A stretch of 5,174 bases of DNA from an uncultured Lachnospiraceae bacterium (GTDB lineage Bacteria > Bacillota > Clostridia > Lachnospirales > Lachnospiraceae): contig CACZOS010000066.1 in NCBI GenBank assembly GCA_902782815.1, positions 1 to 5,174 of the forward strand, given 5' to 3'. A program made the translations under genes and the position numbers. Positions 1 through 5,038 of the stretch are shown here, piece after piece (the stretch's first letter is position 1; each line of letters opens with the position of its first letter). The notes under the pieces are model-generated. The model had not been told where the DNA came from. It saw only the letters and a program-made list of their open reading frames with translations, and ran no database searches.

Positions 1-609
1 ATAAAGGGAATACCCTCCGAAAAAGTCTCCCGATCCTCCTCCGTAAAGAAGATGGAACATAAGCAGGACAAGATCCATCCGGCTCTTGTCGAAAACCGCC
101 AGATAGTGAATCTTTTCTTCATCCGGAAAAAGGTTTCTTACCGGGCGGCATATTTCCGCTTCTTTACAAACCTCCATCACCACAAGAAATTGGGAAACGC
201 AGCTCTCGGGGAAAAGAAAACAAGCCTTGCGGTCCGTATCCAGACCGGAAAACTGATCCATAAAGGCCTCTACATAAGGGTTCTTTTCGTTAAAATCTGA
301 TTTCTCAATAAGTTTTCTGCTGGCATAACGATAGGGGAGATCTGCCCGGGAAAGCTGAACCAGAAAGCGGTCATATCCATTGGTCAGATACTCTTCCCTA
401 ACCTCCTCGAAATCTTCCCGATAGGATTCATGTTCTTCAAGCAGGGTTTCCAGATCGGAGAAGGTGGTCATCTCATGATATTGGGGATACCGGTCCCACA
501 ACATATCCAGCCGGTCAAAAGATGAGACGGAGGGTTTTTGTCTATGAACCGGTGGATACTTTCTGTTTTCCATATTTTCTAAACCTGGTTTTTTATCTGT
601 ATCTTCCAT
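1..609 (-). CDS. Hypothetical acidic protein, C-terminus outside window
   Basis: An open frame of 203 codons runs from the ATG at 609 off the left edge, so the C-terminus is missing. I do not recognise the protein. Its first 40 residues or so are polar and probably disordered (MEDTDKKPGLENMENRKYPP). A charged, probably helical stretch rich in Glu follows at about residues 48-75 (SDLETLLEEHESYREDFEEV), then a mixed region and a glycine-rich segment (LLYGGGSGDFFGG) near the cut. No signal peptide or clear membrane segment is visible in this part. The ATG overlaps the stop of the upstream amidohydrolase gene by one base (TGATG, 607-611), which suggests translational coupling in one operon; I see no strong independent Shine-Dalgarno site. 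An in-frame ATG at 573 is an alternative start. That this is a real gene rests on the long open frame and the coupling; its function is unknown. Confidence 0.75.
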   Translation of the reverse strand, partial: MEDTDKKPGLENMENRKYPPVHRQKPSVSSFDRLDMLWDRYPQYHEMTTFSDLETLLEEHESYREDFEEVREEYLTNGYDRFLVQLSRADLPYRYASRKLIEKSDFNEKNPYVEAFMDQFSGLDTDRKACFLFPESCVSQFLVVMEVCKEAEICRPVRNLFPDEEKIHYLAVFDKSRMDLVLLMFHLLYGGGSGDFFGGYSLY

Positions 610-1781
610 CATTGGCAAAAAGACAGAACTGCTGACAGATGCAGCAGCAAAGCATCCTTCAGGGCCGGCGGATCGATGGCAAACCGGCCGTGGTGGTTGG
701 GACAGACCGGCTGTCCCGGCTTCCCGCATCCGACGAAGGCAAAAGCGCCGGGAACTTTCGTCTGATACCATGCAAAATCTTCTCCCAGCATAAGGGGTTT
801 TACCGAACGGAATTTCTCCTCTCCCAGCATAAGACGGGCAGCAGAATAAATCTTCCGGGTAAGATCCCCGTTGTTTGATACCGGGGGATGGCAGGCACCG
901 ATATAGTCCACCTTGGCTCTGCCGCGGTAAGATAACGCGGCAGATTCCGCCTTTCTGCGGATCCCTGCTTCCAGACGGTTTGAAATCTCGGAAGAGTAGC
1001 ACCTGCATGTTCCCTCAAGGACAGCTTCCTCGGAAATGACATTGTACTGACTGCCTGAACGGAATGAACCGATGGTAACCACGGCTGCATCCGTGGGGTC
1101 CGTCTCCCGGGATACCAGGGTCTGCAGGTCCAGAACAAAGGCAGATGCCATGAGGGTGGAGTCCACAGTCAGATGGGGTTTGGCGGCATGACCGCCTTTT
1201 CCGGTAAAGATTACTTTAAAAAATTCTGTCTGAGCCATTCTTGGGCCTTCTTCCAGGGAGATCACTCCTGTGGGGATATCAGAAAAGAGGTGAAGGCCGA
1301 ATATGGCATCCACATCATCCATCACTCCCCGTTCAAGGAGCCGCAGGGCTCCGTCTGCCTTTTCTTCCGAGGCCTGGAAGATCAATTTAACTCTGACCGG
1401 CAGATCCTTCTCCACACTCTTGAGCACCCCGGCTGCTCCAAGAAGGGCTGCCATATGGCCATCATGGCCGCATGCATGCATCCTTCCCTCATGAACAGAA
1501 GCAAAGGAACAGCCTGTCTCCTCTTTTACCGGCAGGCCGTCAATATCGGCCCTCAGGGCAATAACCGGGGTCCGGTCCCGACTGCTGCCTATATAGGCTA
1601 TACAGCCGGTTTTGTCCAGAGACATAGGCTCTATGGACATTTCTTTCAGTTTTTCCCTGATATATTCAGTTGTCTTATATTCTTCAAAAGACAGCTCGGG
1701 TATCCGATGAAGGGCCCGGTAATATCCGACCACATCATCAAAGACCCTTTCCGCCTCCTGTCTGATCAATGATAAATCCAT
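609..1781 (-). CDS. M20D family amidohydrolase (N-acyl-amino-acid / hippurate hydrolase type)
   Basis: A complete 390-residue protein, the usual length for peptidase family M20D. These cytoplasmic metal enzymes hydrolyse N-acyl bonds of amino acids or related amides (hippurate, N-acetyl amino acids, indole-3-acetyl conjugates). Family motifs appear in order: HRIPEL (25-30), ALRADIDGLP (75-84), MHACGHDGH (101-109), FQASEE (135-140), GLH (162-164), GKGGHAAKPH (194-203) in the dimerisation/lid domain of about 188-300, NVISE (247-251), LGEDFAWY (332-339) and NHHGRF (362-367). By family analogy the metal ligands are Cys104, His106, Glu140, His164 and His363 or His364, with Glu139 as catalytic base. 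All are present, so the enzyme should be active. QASEE replaces the more usual QPAEE. The start is supported by AGGAAAGGAA at 1791-1800, nine bases upstream. It is the first gene of an operon with the unknown gene below it. The exact substrate cannot be read from sequence. Confidence 0.95.
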   Translation of the reverse strand: MDLSLIRQEAERVFDDVVGYYRALHRIPELSFEEYKTTEYIREKLKEMSIEPMSLDKTGCIAYIGSSRDRTPVIALRADIDGLPVKEETGCSFASVHEGRMHACGHDGHMAALLGAAGVLKSVEKDLPVRVKLIFQASEEKADGALRLLERGVMDDVDAIFGLHLFSDIPTGVISLEEGPRMAQTEFFKVIFTGKGGHAAKPHLTVDSTLMASAFVLDLQTLVSRETDPTDAAVVTIGSFRSGSQYNVISEEAVLEGTCRCYSSEISNRLEAGIRRKAESAALSYRGRAKVDYIGACHPPVSNNGDLTRKIYSAARLMLGEEKFRSVKPLMLGEDFAWYQTKVPGAFAFVGCGKPGQPVCPNHHGRFAIDPPALKDALLLHLSAVLSFCQ

Positions 1782-1805
1782 AACTGCAATTTCCTTTCCT
1801 CTTCC

Positions 1806-1834
1806 ATTTTACCCCATTGGGAAGAAAGCCTCAA
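1806..1834 (-). promoter_or_regulatory. Predicted sigma-A promoter of the amidohydrolase operon
   Basis: Read on the minus strand, TTGAGG (1829-1834) and TAAAAT (1806-1811) are separated by 17 bases. They match the consensus in 4/6 and 5/6 positions. Transcription would start near 1799, giving a leader of under 20 bases that begins almost at the Shine-Dalgarno site (1791-1800). The promoter sits just after the terminator of the upstream gene, which supports a separate transcription unit. Prediction from sequence only. Confidence 0.6.
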
Positions 1835-1897
1835 CAAAAAAGAAGAAAAGACAAAGAGACTCTAAGGAAATCTCTTTCCTTAAAGTCTCTCCGTCTT
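1830..1897 (-). terminator. Long-stem Rho-independent terminator after the minus-strand metalloprotein gene
   Basis: Two 23-base arms (1848-1870 and 1875-1897) enclose a four-base loop that reads GAGA, a GNRA tetraloop, on the minus strand. In minus-strand RNA all 23 positions pair, 20 as Watson-Crick and 3 as G-U wobbles. In plus-strand RNA those three positions become A-C or C-A mismatches. A U-rich tail (TTTTCTTCTTTTTTGTTG) follows on the minus strand at about 1830-1847. The pairing and the tail both show it works for minus-strand transcripts, that is, for the gene ending at 1939. Its tail overlaps the -35 of the next promoter. Confidence 0.88.
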
Positions 1898-1938
1898 AGG
1901 ATATGGAATTATCAGATGAATAAAACACAAATATACTA

Positions 1939-3030
1939 TTACTGTTTCCGCGGCCTTGCATTGCGCACCAGCTGGCGGATGGTCTCCGGATCAACCCCGT
2001 CATAGGCACGGTTTACATTATTAACACCGAATACCGGGCTTACTCTCCCGCTCCAGATCCTTCCTCCCTGCCGGTTGGCCAGGGTCTCCACAAACTCTTC
2101 GTAGTTGTCGGGTGTGATCTGATCAAGTTCTTCTTCACTGTATAACTCCGGATTGTAGTGGTTCCGGATATAGCTTTTTACAAAAACCAGATAGGAATTC
2201 TTATAAATATTGCCCGCGATTGCCAGGATTTCCTCCAGCCTGGCTGCTTTCAATGCCTCCAGCAGGTCTGCATACTCTTTTTCCCGATCTTTAAGTTCAA
2301 GGATTTCCAGGCTTGAGGAAAGCATATCCCGTGCATTGTCAAAATGAGAAAGATATCCCATCAGATACATCATCTGCCGGAAATAGATCACAAAGATCTG
2401 AGGAATCATCATGATGCTGAACTGCCGGTAGGAAAGATGGGCCCTTCGCAGACAGACGCTCAACATACTTTTAACGGAAACGTCCCGGTAAGGTGCAGGA
2501 ACAATCTCCCTCTCGGGTTCCAAATCTGTACCCCGGTGACTCCCGTGTAAAGACAGGATATTTCTAAGAGATACCCTGCAGGCATGGAATTCGGAATAAG
2601 TATTCATGTATTCGAAGAGCTTTTTCCCACTGTCGCTGGTAAAAGGATTATCCCCGTCGGATTTTTCAGGCAGATTGATCTCCCCGTATTTTCCGAAGAT
2701 GTTCCGGTCTGAGGCGGTGTTGATATTCTCTTCCCTGCGTGCCCTCTCTTTCAGGTCATGAGAGCCGGGTTTGGGGTAAGGGTAGTCCAGAAAATCAGCC
2801 AGATGGGTAAATTCATGGTCCAGGATAAAACGAATATACTTATCCCGATAGAGATGGAAGCCCCGGGAAAGATGGAGAATGTACCTGCCATCCAGCATCT
2901 CCAGAAGATCAAAGGACGCCTCTACGCCGGCTGAGGCATCATATTTAACCTCATCCAGCCTGACAGGACTGCTTATTCCGTTCTCTTTCTGGTAATTGAT
3001 CCAATACCGGTTTAAAAGGGTCAGGTTCAT
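1939..3030 (-). CDS. Putative zinc metalloprotein with HEFTH motif, long paralogue
   Basis: A 363-residue protein of a family I do not recognise by name. The zinc-peptidase signature HEFTHLADF lies at 72-80 (His72, Glu73, His76), followed by YMNTYSEFHACR at 141-152, where Glu147 is the candidate third ligand as in gluzincins. Asp79 or His149 are alternatives. The N-terminal 80 residues align without gaps to the divergent gene at 3333-4025, with about 42 identities by hand count, and MYLMGYLSHF (221-230) is identical in both. Compared with that paralogue, this copy has about 45 extra polar residues between His76 and Glu147 and a C-terminal tail of about 83 residues (281-363). There is no signal peptide or clear membrane segment, so a cytoplasmic location is likely. 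The start is supported by AAGGAG eight bases upstream and by alignment to the paralogue. Peptidase activity and substrate are inference; a non-catalytic metal protein is possible. Confidence 0.85.
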   Translation of the reverse strand: MNLTLLNRYWINYQKENGISSPVRLDEVKYDASAGVEASFDLLEMLDGRYILHLSRGFHLYRDKYIRFILDHEFTHLADFLDYPYPKPGSHDLKERARREENINTASDRNIFGKYGEINLPEKSDGDNPFTSDSGKKLFEYMNTYSEFHACRVSLRNILSLHGSHRGTDLEPEREIVPAPYRDVSVKSMLSVCLRRAHLSYRQFSIMMIPQIFVIYFRQMMYLMGYLSHFDNARDMLSSSLEILELKDREKEYADLLEALKAARLEEILAIAGNIYKNSYLVFVKSYIRNHYNPELYSEEELDQITPDNYEEFVETLANRQGGRIWSGRVSPVFGVNNVNRAYDGVDPETIRQLVRNARPRKQ

Positions 3031-3089
3031 CTTCGGAGCTCCTTGTCCTCCCTCAGGATATCTCTATGCTTTGAACTCTTTACAGAATT

Positions 3090-3118
3090 ATTGTAACATT
3101 GCCGCTACTTTCAGACAA
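3090..3118 (-). promoter_or_regulatory. Predicted promoter of the long metalloprotein gene
   Basis: On the minus strand TTGTCT (3113-3118) and TACAAT (3090-3095) are 17 bases apart. The -10 is preceded by TGT, giving an extended -10 (TGTTACAAT). Matches to consensus are 4/6 and 5/6. The start site would be near 3083, about 50 bases before the ATG at 3030. Prediction only, but the spacing and extended -10 make it the best candidate in the region. Confidence 0.65.
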
Positions 3119-3221
3119 TGGACAGGACTTTACCGGAAAATGGAGAAATCATAACACTTCATCTTTTTTTATCCTGAAAGTCTGCCCCTGATATTCCAAA
3201 TATTAAGGACACATTCTCCTA

Positions 3222-3249
3222 TTGGTCCCCAAACCGCTTTTGTTATAAT
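3222..3249 (+). promoter_or_regulatory. Predicted promoter of the short metalloprotein gene
   Basis: A perfect TATAAT (3244-3249) carries an upstream TG at 3241-3242, making an extended -10 (TGTTATAAT). A weak -35, TTGGTC (3222-3227), lies 16 bases away. A second overlapping TATAAT occupies 3249-3254. Transcription would begin near 3256, leaving a leader of roughly 77 bases. Extended -10 promoters tolerate a poor -35, so the match is credible. Confidence 0.65.
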
Positions 3250-3276
3250 ATAATTGAGAAAAAATGGGAAAGTCCG

Positions 3277-3309
3277 GACATTTTTCGGGTCATACAAGCC
3301 CGGATTGTC
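3277..3309 (+). other. Possible hairpin in the 5' leader of the short metalloprotein gene
   Basis: Bases 3284-3289 (TTCGGG) can pair with 3299-3304 (CCCGGA), counting one U-G pair. Outside them GACA (3277-3280) can pair with TGTC (3306-3309) across a small internal loop. The apical loop is 3290-3298. It lies in the predicted untranslated leader, upstream of the Shine-Dalgarno site. No U-run follows, so it is not a terminator, and I match it to no known riboswitch. It may be chance. Confidence 0.3.
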
Positions 3310-3332
3310 AAGGGAGCAAAGTGAGGATTATC

Positions 3333-4025
3333 ATGACCCTTCAGGAAATAAACAAAAGGTGGACAGCTTATAAAACAGAATACCGGGTGGACAGTCCGGT
3401 GATGATCGAGGAAATCCGTTTCGACGCAGCAAAAGGAGCCGAGTCCTCATTTGATGTGACGGAGCTTTTTACCGAGCACTATATTCTCCATCTTTCTGAT
3501 AAGTTTCCTCTCTACCGCGGCGAGTACATTGATTTCATCCTCTGCCATGAATTCACTCACCTGGCAGATTTCCTCACCCATCCCTATTCCTACAACGTGG
3601 TCGGTAAGGTGTACAACTATATGAACACCTGGTCGGAGTACCATGCCAGCAGGCGTTGCCTGGGCATGGTATTGAAGTCTGCTTTTTCCGGGGCCATTGA
3701 TCCGGAAAAGTCTGTGATCCCCCAGCCTTTCAAAGACATTTCTCTCCGGAAACTGATCAATGACACCCTGGGACATGCCGGAGCTGCCCTGGAAGAATTC
3801 CGCCACACCGGCAATCAGCAGGTTTACCGGTTCTTTTTCCGCTATCTCATGTATCTCATGGGATATCTTTCCCATTTTGAAAATGCAAAGGATATCCTGT
3901 CCTACTGCCTTTCCTTCCTGAAGCTGGAGGAGGAAATGTTCCTTCCTCTCTATCAGGCTCTCCTGGCGGGAGAAGCCAGGGATATCATTCCCTTTTTCGA
4001 CAAGATCATGAAAGCCCTTCAGTAA
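3333..4025 (+). CDS. Putative zinc metalloprotein with HEFTH motif, short paralogue
   Basis: A 230-residue paralogue of the divergent gene at 1939-3030, and the more compact form of the family. HEFTHLADF is again at residues 72-80 (His72, Glu73, His76). YMNTWSEYHASR follows at 96-107, with Glu102 the candidate third zinc ligand, 26 residues after His76. MYLMGYLSHFENAKDILS (173-190) corresponds to MYLMGYLSHFDNARDMLS in the long copy. The protein ends with MKALQ, so it lacks the long copy's C-terminal tail. No signal peptide is seen. I chose the ATG at 3333 because GAGG lies six bases upstream and because its N-terminus aligns residue for residue with the paralogue. An ATG at 3264 would add 23 unaligned residues only about eight bases after the predicted transcript start, and a GTG at 3321 is a possible minor alternative. 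Function is unknown; a metal-dependent peptidase is the simplest reading. Confidence 0.85.
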   Translation: MTLQEINKRWTAYKTEYRVDSPVMIEEIRFDAAKGAESSFDVTELFTEHYILHLSDKFPLYRGEYIDFILCHEFTHLADFLTHPYSYNVVGKVYNYMNTWSEYHASRRCLGMVLKSAFSGAIDPEKSVIPQPFKDISLRKLINDTLGHAGAALEEFRHTGNQQVYRFFFRYLMYLMGYLSHFENAKDILSYCLSFLKLEEEMFLPLYQALLAGEARDIIPFFDKIMKALQ

Positions 4026-4038
4026 TGAAGGGCTTTTT
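4011..4038 (+). terminator. Rho-independent terminator overlapping a stop codon
   Basis: An 11-bp perfect stem (AAAGCCCTTCA at 4011-4021 with TGAAGGGCTTT at 4026-4036) closes a four-base loop, and a T-run covers 4034-4038. The TAA stop of the plus-strand gene (4023-4025) is in the loop, so the left arm encodes the last four residues (KALQ). It sits between two convergent genes. On the minus strand the hairpin is followed only by the three U of its own arm, so it would be a weaker terminator for the glycosylase gene ending at 4041. Confidence 0.85.
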
Positions 4039-4040
4039 AC

Positions 4041-4868
4041 TTACGGCTGTCCGGTTCGGTCAGACGGTTTATTCAATTCGTAATAAAAGATATACTGTTG
4101 TATGACCCCCTGACACTCTTTATATCTTCTGTGGGGAAAACCTCTCTTATAATGTGTCTCCAGTGCTTGCCGGATATGGGTATCCACCGGGAAAGCCTGA
4201 AAGTGATGAAGACTGAAAAGACAGATGCATTCGGCCACCTTCTCCCCTATCCCGTAACAGGAAAGGAGTTCTTTTTTGGCCCGGTGATAGGGCATGCTCC
4301 TGATCCTGTCCAGGTCAATCCTTCCCTCAGCTATACTCTGAGCTGTCTTTACCACATATTTACTCCGGTACCCCAGATTACAGGCCATGAGGGCATCAGG
4401 ATCGGACAAGGCCAGTGCTTGGGGTTCCGGAAAGGCATGGTAAGGCCTGCCGTCAGAGCTAAGACACTGTCTGCCGTATTCACGGCAGATATTATCAATA
4501 CAGAAACGGATGCGTTTGATGTTATTCTGCTGGGAGATCAGGAAACTGACTATGGTTTCCCACAGGTCCTGGCGGAGAAGACGGACACCCCGGCCTGCCT
4601 CGGCTGCCCTGTTCAGATACTTATCGTTGGGGTTGATCCTTGCAAGAAATGAACCGTAATCCGTACCCAAATCGAAGTAATCATACCAGAAAGTATACTC
4701 CTCCTCACTGCAGTCAAAAATCAGAAGGCTGCCATCCTGCCTGACCCGCAGATAGCGGTCCCGGGCAATGATCTCATACCAGCCTTCTTCCGCCGGTTTC
4801 ATACGGAAGCACTGGCCGGAATCGTAAATCTGAGCGAGATTGCATTCTGTTGTGGTGGTCTTTATCAT
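4041..4868 (-). CDS. ogg: 8-oxoguanine DNA glycosylase / AP lyase (OGG1 type)
   Basis: A 275-residue base-excision repair enzyme of the HhH-GPD superfamily. It should remove 8-oxoguanine paired with C and nick the abasic site. The N-terminal OGG domain contains GQCFRM (18-23), as in the family. The helical domain has LWETIVSFLISQQNNIKRI (102-120), with the conserved ISQQNNI core. The helix-hairpin-helix reads LLSCYGIGEKVAECICLFSL (201-220) and PVDTHIR follows at 227-233. Lys210 is the predicted Schiff-base nucleophile and Asp229 the catalytic acid. Their spacing of 19 matches Lys249 and Asp268 of human OGG1. The length is that of clostridial Ogg proteins, shorter than the human enzyme. The start at 4868 has AAAGGG upstream at a somewhat long distance of about 11 bases. 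The gene is convergent with the metalloprotein gene and divergent from the antitoxin gene. I found no promoter for it that I would defend. Confidence 0.94.
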   Translation of the reverse strand: MIKTTTTECNLAQIYDSGQCFRMKPAEEGWYEIIARDRYLRVRQDGSLLIFDCSEEEYTFWYDYFDLGTDYGSFLARINPNDKYLNRAAEAGRGVRLLRQDLWETIVSFLISQQNNIKRIRFCIDNICREYGRQCLSSDGRPYHAFPEPQALALSDPDALMACNLGYRSKYVVKTAQSIAEGRIDLDRIRSMPYHRAKKELLSCYGIGEKVAECICLFSLHHFQAFPVDTHIRQALETHYKRGFPHRRYKECQGVIQQYIFYYELNKPSDRTGQP

Positions 4869-4919
4869 AATCGCTTCATCCCTTTTGTTCTGTGTATCTG
4901 CTTTTTCTTCAATTTATCC

Positions 4920-4938
4920 CGTAAATTCTCGTAAATTC
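4920..4938. repeat. Tandem 9-bp direct repeat CGTAAATTC
   Basis: CGTAAATTC occurs at 4920-4928 and again at 4930-4938, a period of 10 bases or about one helical turn. It lies between the glycosylase start and the antitoxin palindrome. Repeats on one face of the helix can be regulator sites, but two short AT-rich copies may also arise by chance. Confidence 0.5.
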
Positions 4939-4944
4939 CGTGCA

Positions 4945-4977
4945 AACATATGTATTGACATTGTCACTACATATGTT
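4945..4977. promoter_or_regulatory. 33-bp near-perfect palindrome, probable antitoxin operator
   Basis: Centred on base 4961, the two 16-base arms are complementary at 15 positions. The only mismatch pairs 4955 with 4967. Within it are ACATATGT at 4946-4953 and again at 4969-4976, each itself a palindrome, and a central TGACA-T-TGTCA at 4956-4966. It covers the -35 and abuts or overlaps the -10 of the predicted antitoxin promoter. RelB/DinJ antitoxins are ribbon-helix-helix proteins that bind as dimers to palindromes over their own promoters, so autorepression is the likely role. Binding itself is inferred. Confidence 0.8.
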
Positions 4978-4982
4978 AATAT
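4955..4982 (+). promoter_or_regulatory. Predicted promoter of the antitoxin gene
   Basis: A consensus -35, TTGACA (4955-4960), is followed after 16 bases by TAATAT (4977-4982), a 4/6 -10. Moving one base on gives AATATT with a 17-base spacer, also 4/6. The transcript would start near 4989, about 50 bases before the ATG at 5039. The -35 lies inside the palindrome, so repressor binding would block RNA polymerase. Confidence 0.65.
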
Positions 4983-5038
4983 TGATCTCAGAAGCAAACA
5001 ACTGCACACCTATTTACCATAGAGAAAGGAGCCCAGCC

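Larger units (their letters stand above)
3031..3332. other. Divergent intergenic region between the two paralogues
   Basis: These 302 bases separate the two start codons and hold no convincing gene. They contain an outward promoter for each gene and the leader of the plus-strand gene. About 100 bases between the promoters (3119-3221) are AT-rich with no strong repeat or operator that I can defend. The plus-strand gene's frame stays open upstream to an ATG at 3264, but I do not take that as coding. Confidence 0.7.

Noticed and set aside
1173..1772. Long plus-strand frame opposite the amidohydrolase
   Set aside because: It is the antisense of a gene with complete M20D motifs and carries no domain pattern of its own.
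2803..2817. ImmA/IrrE-type phage or mobile-element peptidase as identity of the HEFTH proteins
   Set aside because: They share only HExxH with that family. The surrounding motifs (HLADF, YMNTxSExHA) differ, and no repressor, integrase or other mobile-element gene is nearby.
3107..3181. 8-bp inverted repeat ACTTTCAG / CTGAAAGT in the divergent intergenic region
   Set aside because: The arms are about 60 bases apart and short; in 300 bases this is expected by chance, although the left arm touches the -35 of the minus-strand promoter.
3264..3332. N-terminal extension of the short metalloprotein from an ATG at 3264
   Set aside because: The 23 extra residues do not align with the paralogue, no good ribosome site precedes the ATG, and the predicted transcript would start only about eight bases before it.
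3321..3332. GTG start for the short metalloprotein
   Set aside because: It is in frame with AGGGAG four bases upstream, but that spacing is short and the paralogue aligns with the ATG at 3333, which has its own GAGG six bases away.
4864..4878. Four-codon leader frame (MKRL) whose stop overlaps the glycosylase ATG
   Set aside because: The ATG would begin directly after the AAAGGG site, too close for normal initiation, and such tiny frames are frequent by chance.
4840..5022. Plus-strand frame of 60 codons over the glycosylase start and antitoxin promoter
   Set aside because: It runs through the palindromic promoter and the antisense of the glycosylase start, and its product shows no recognisable pattern. 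Chance open frame.
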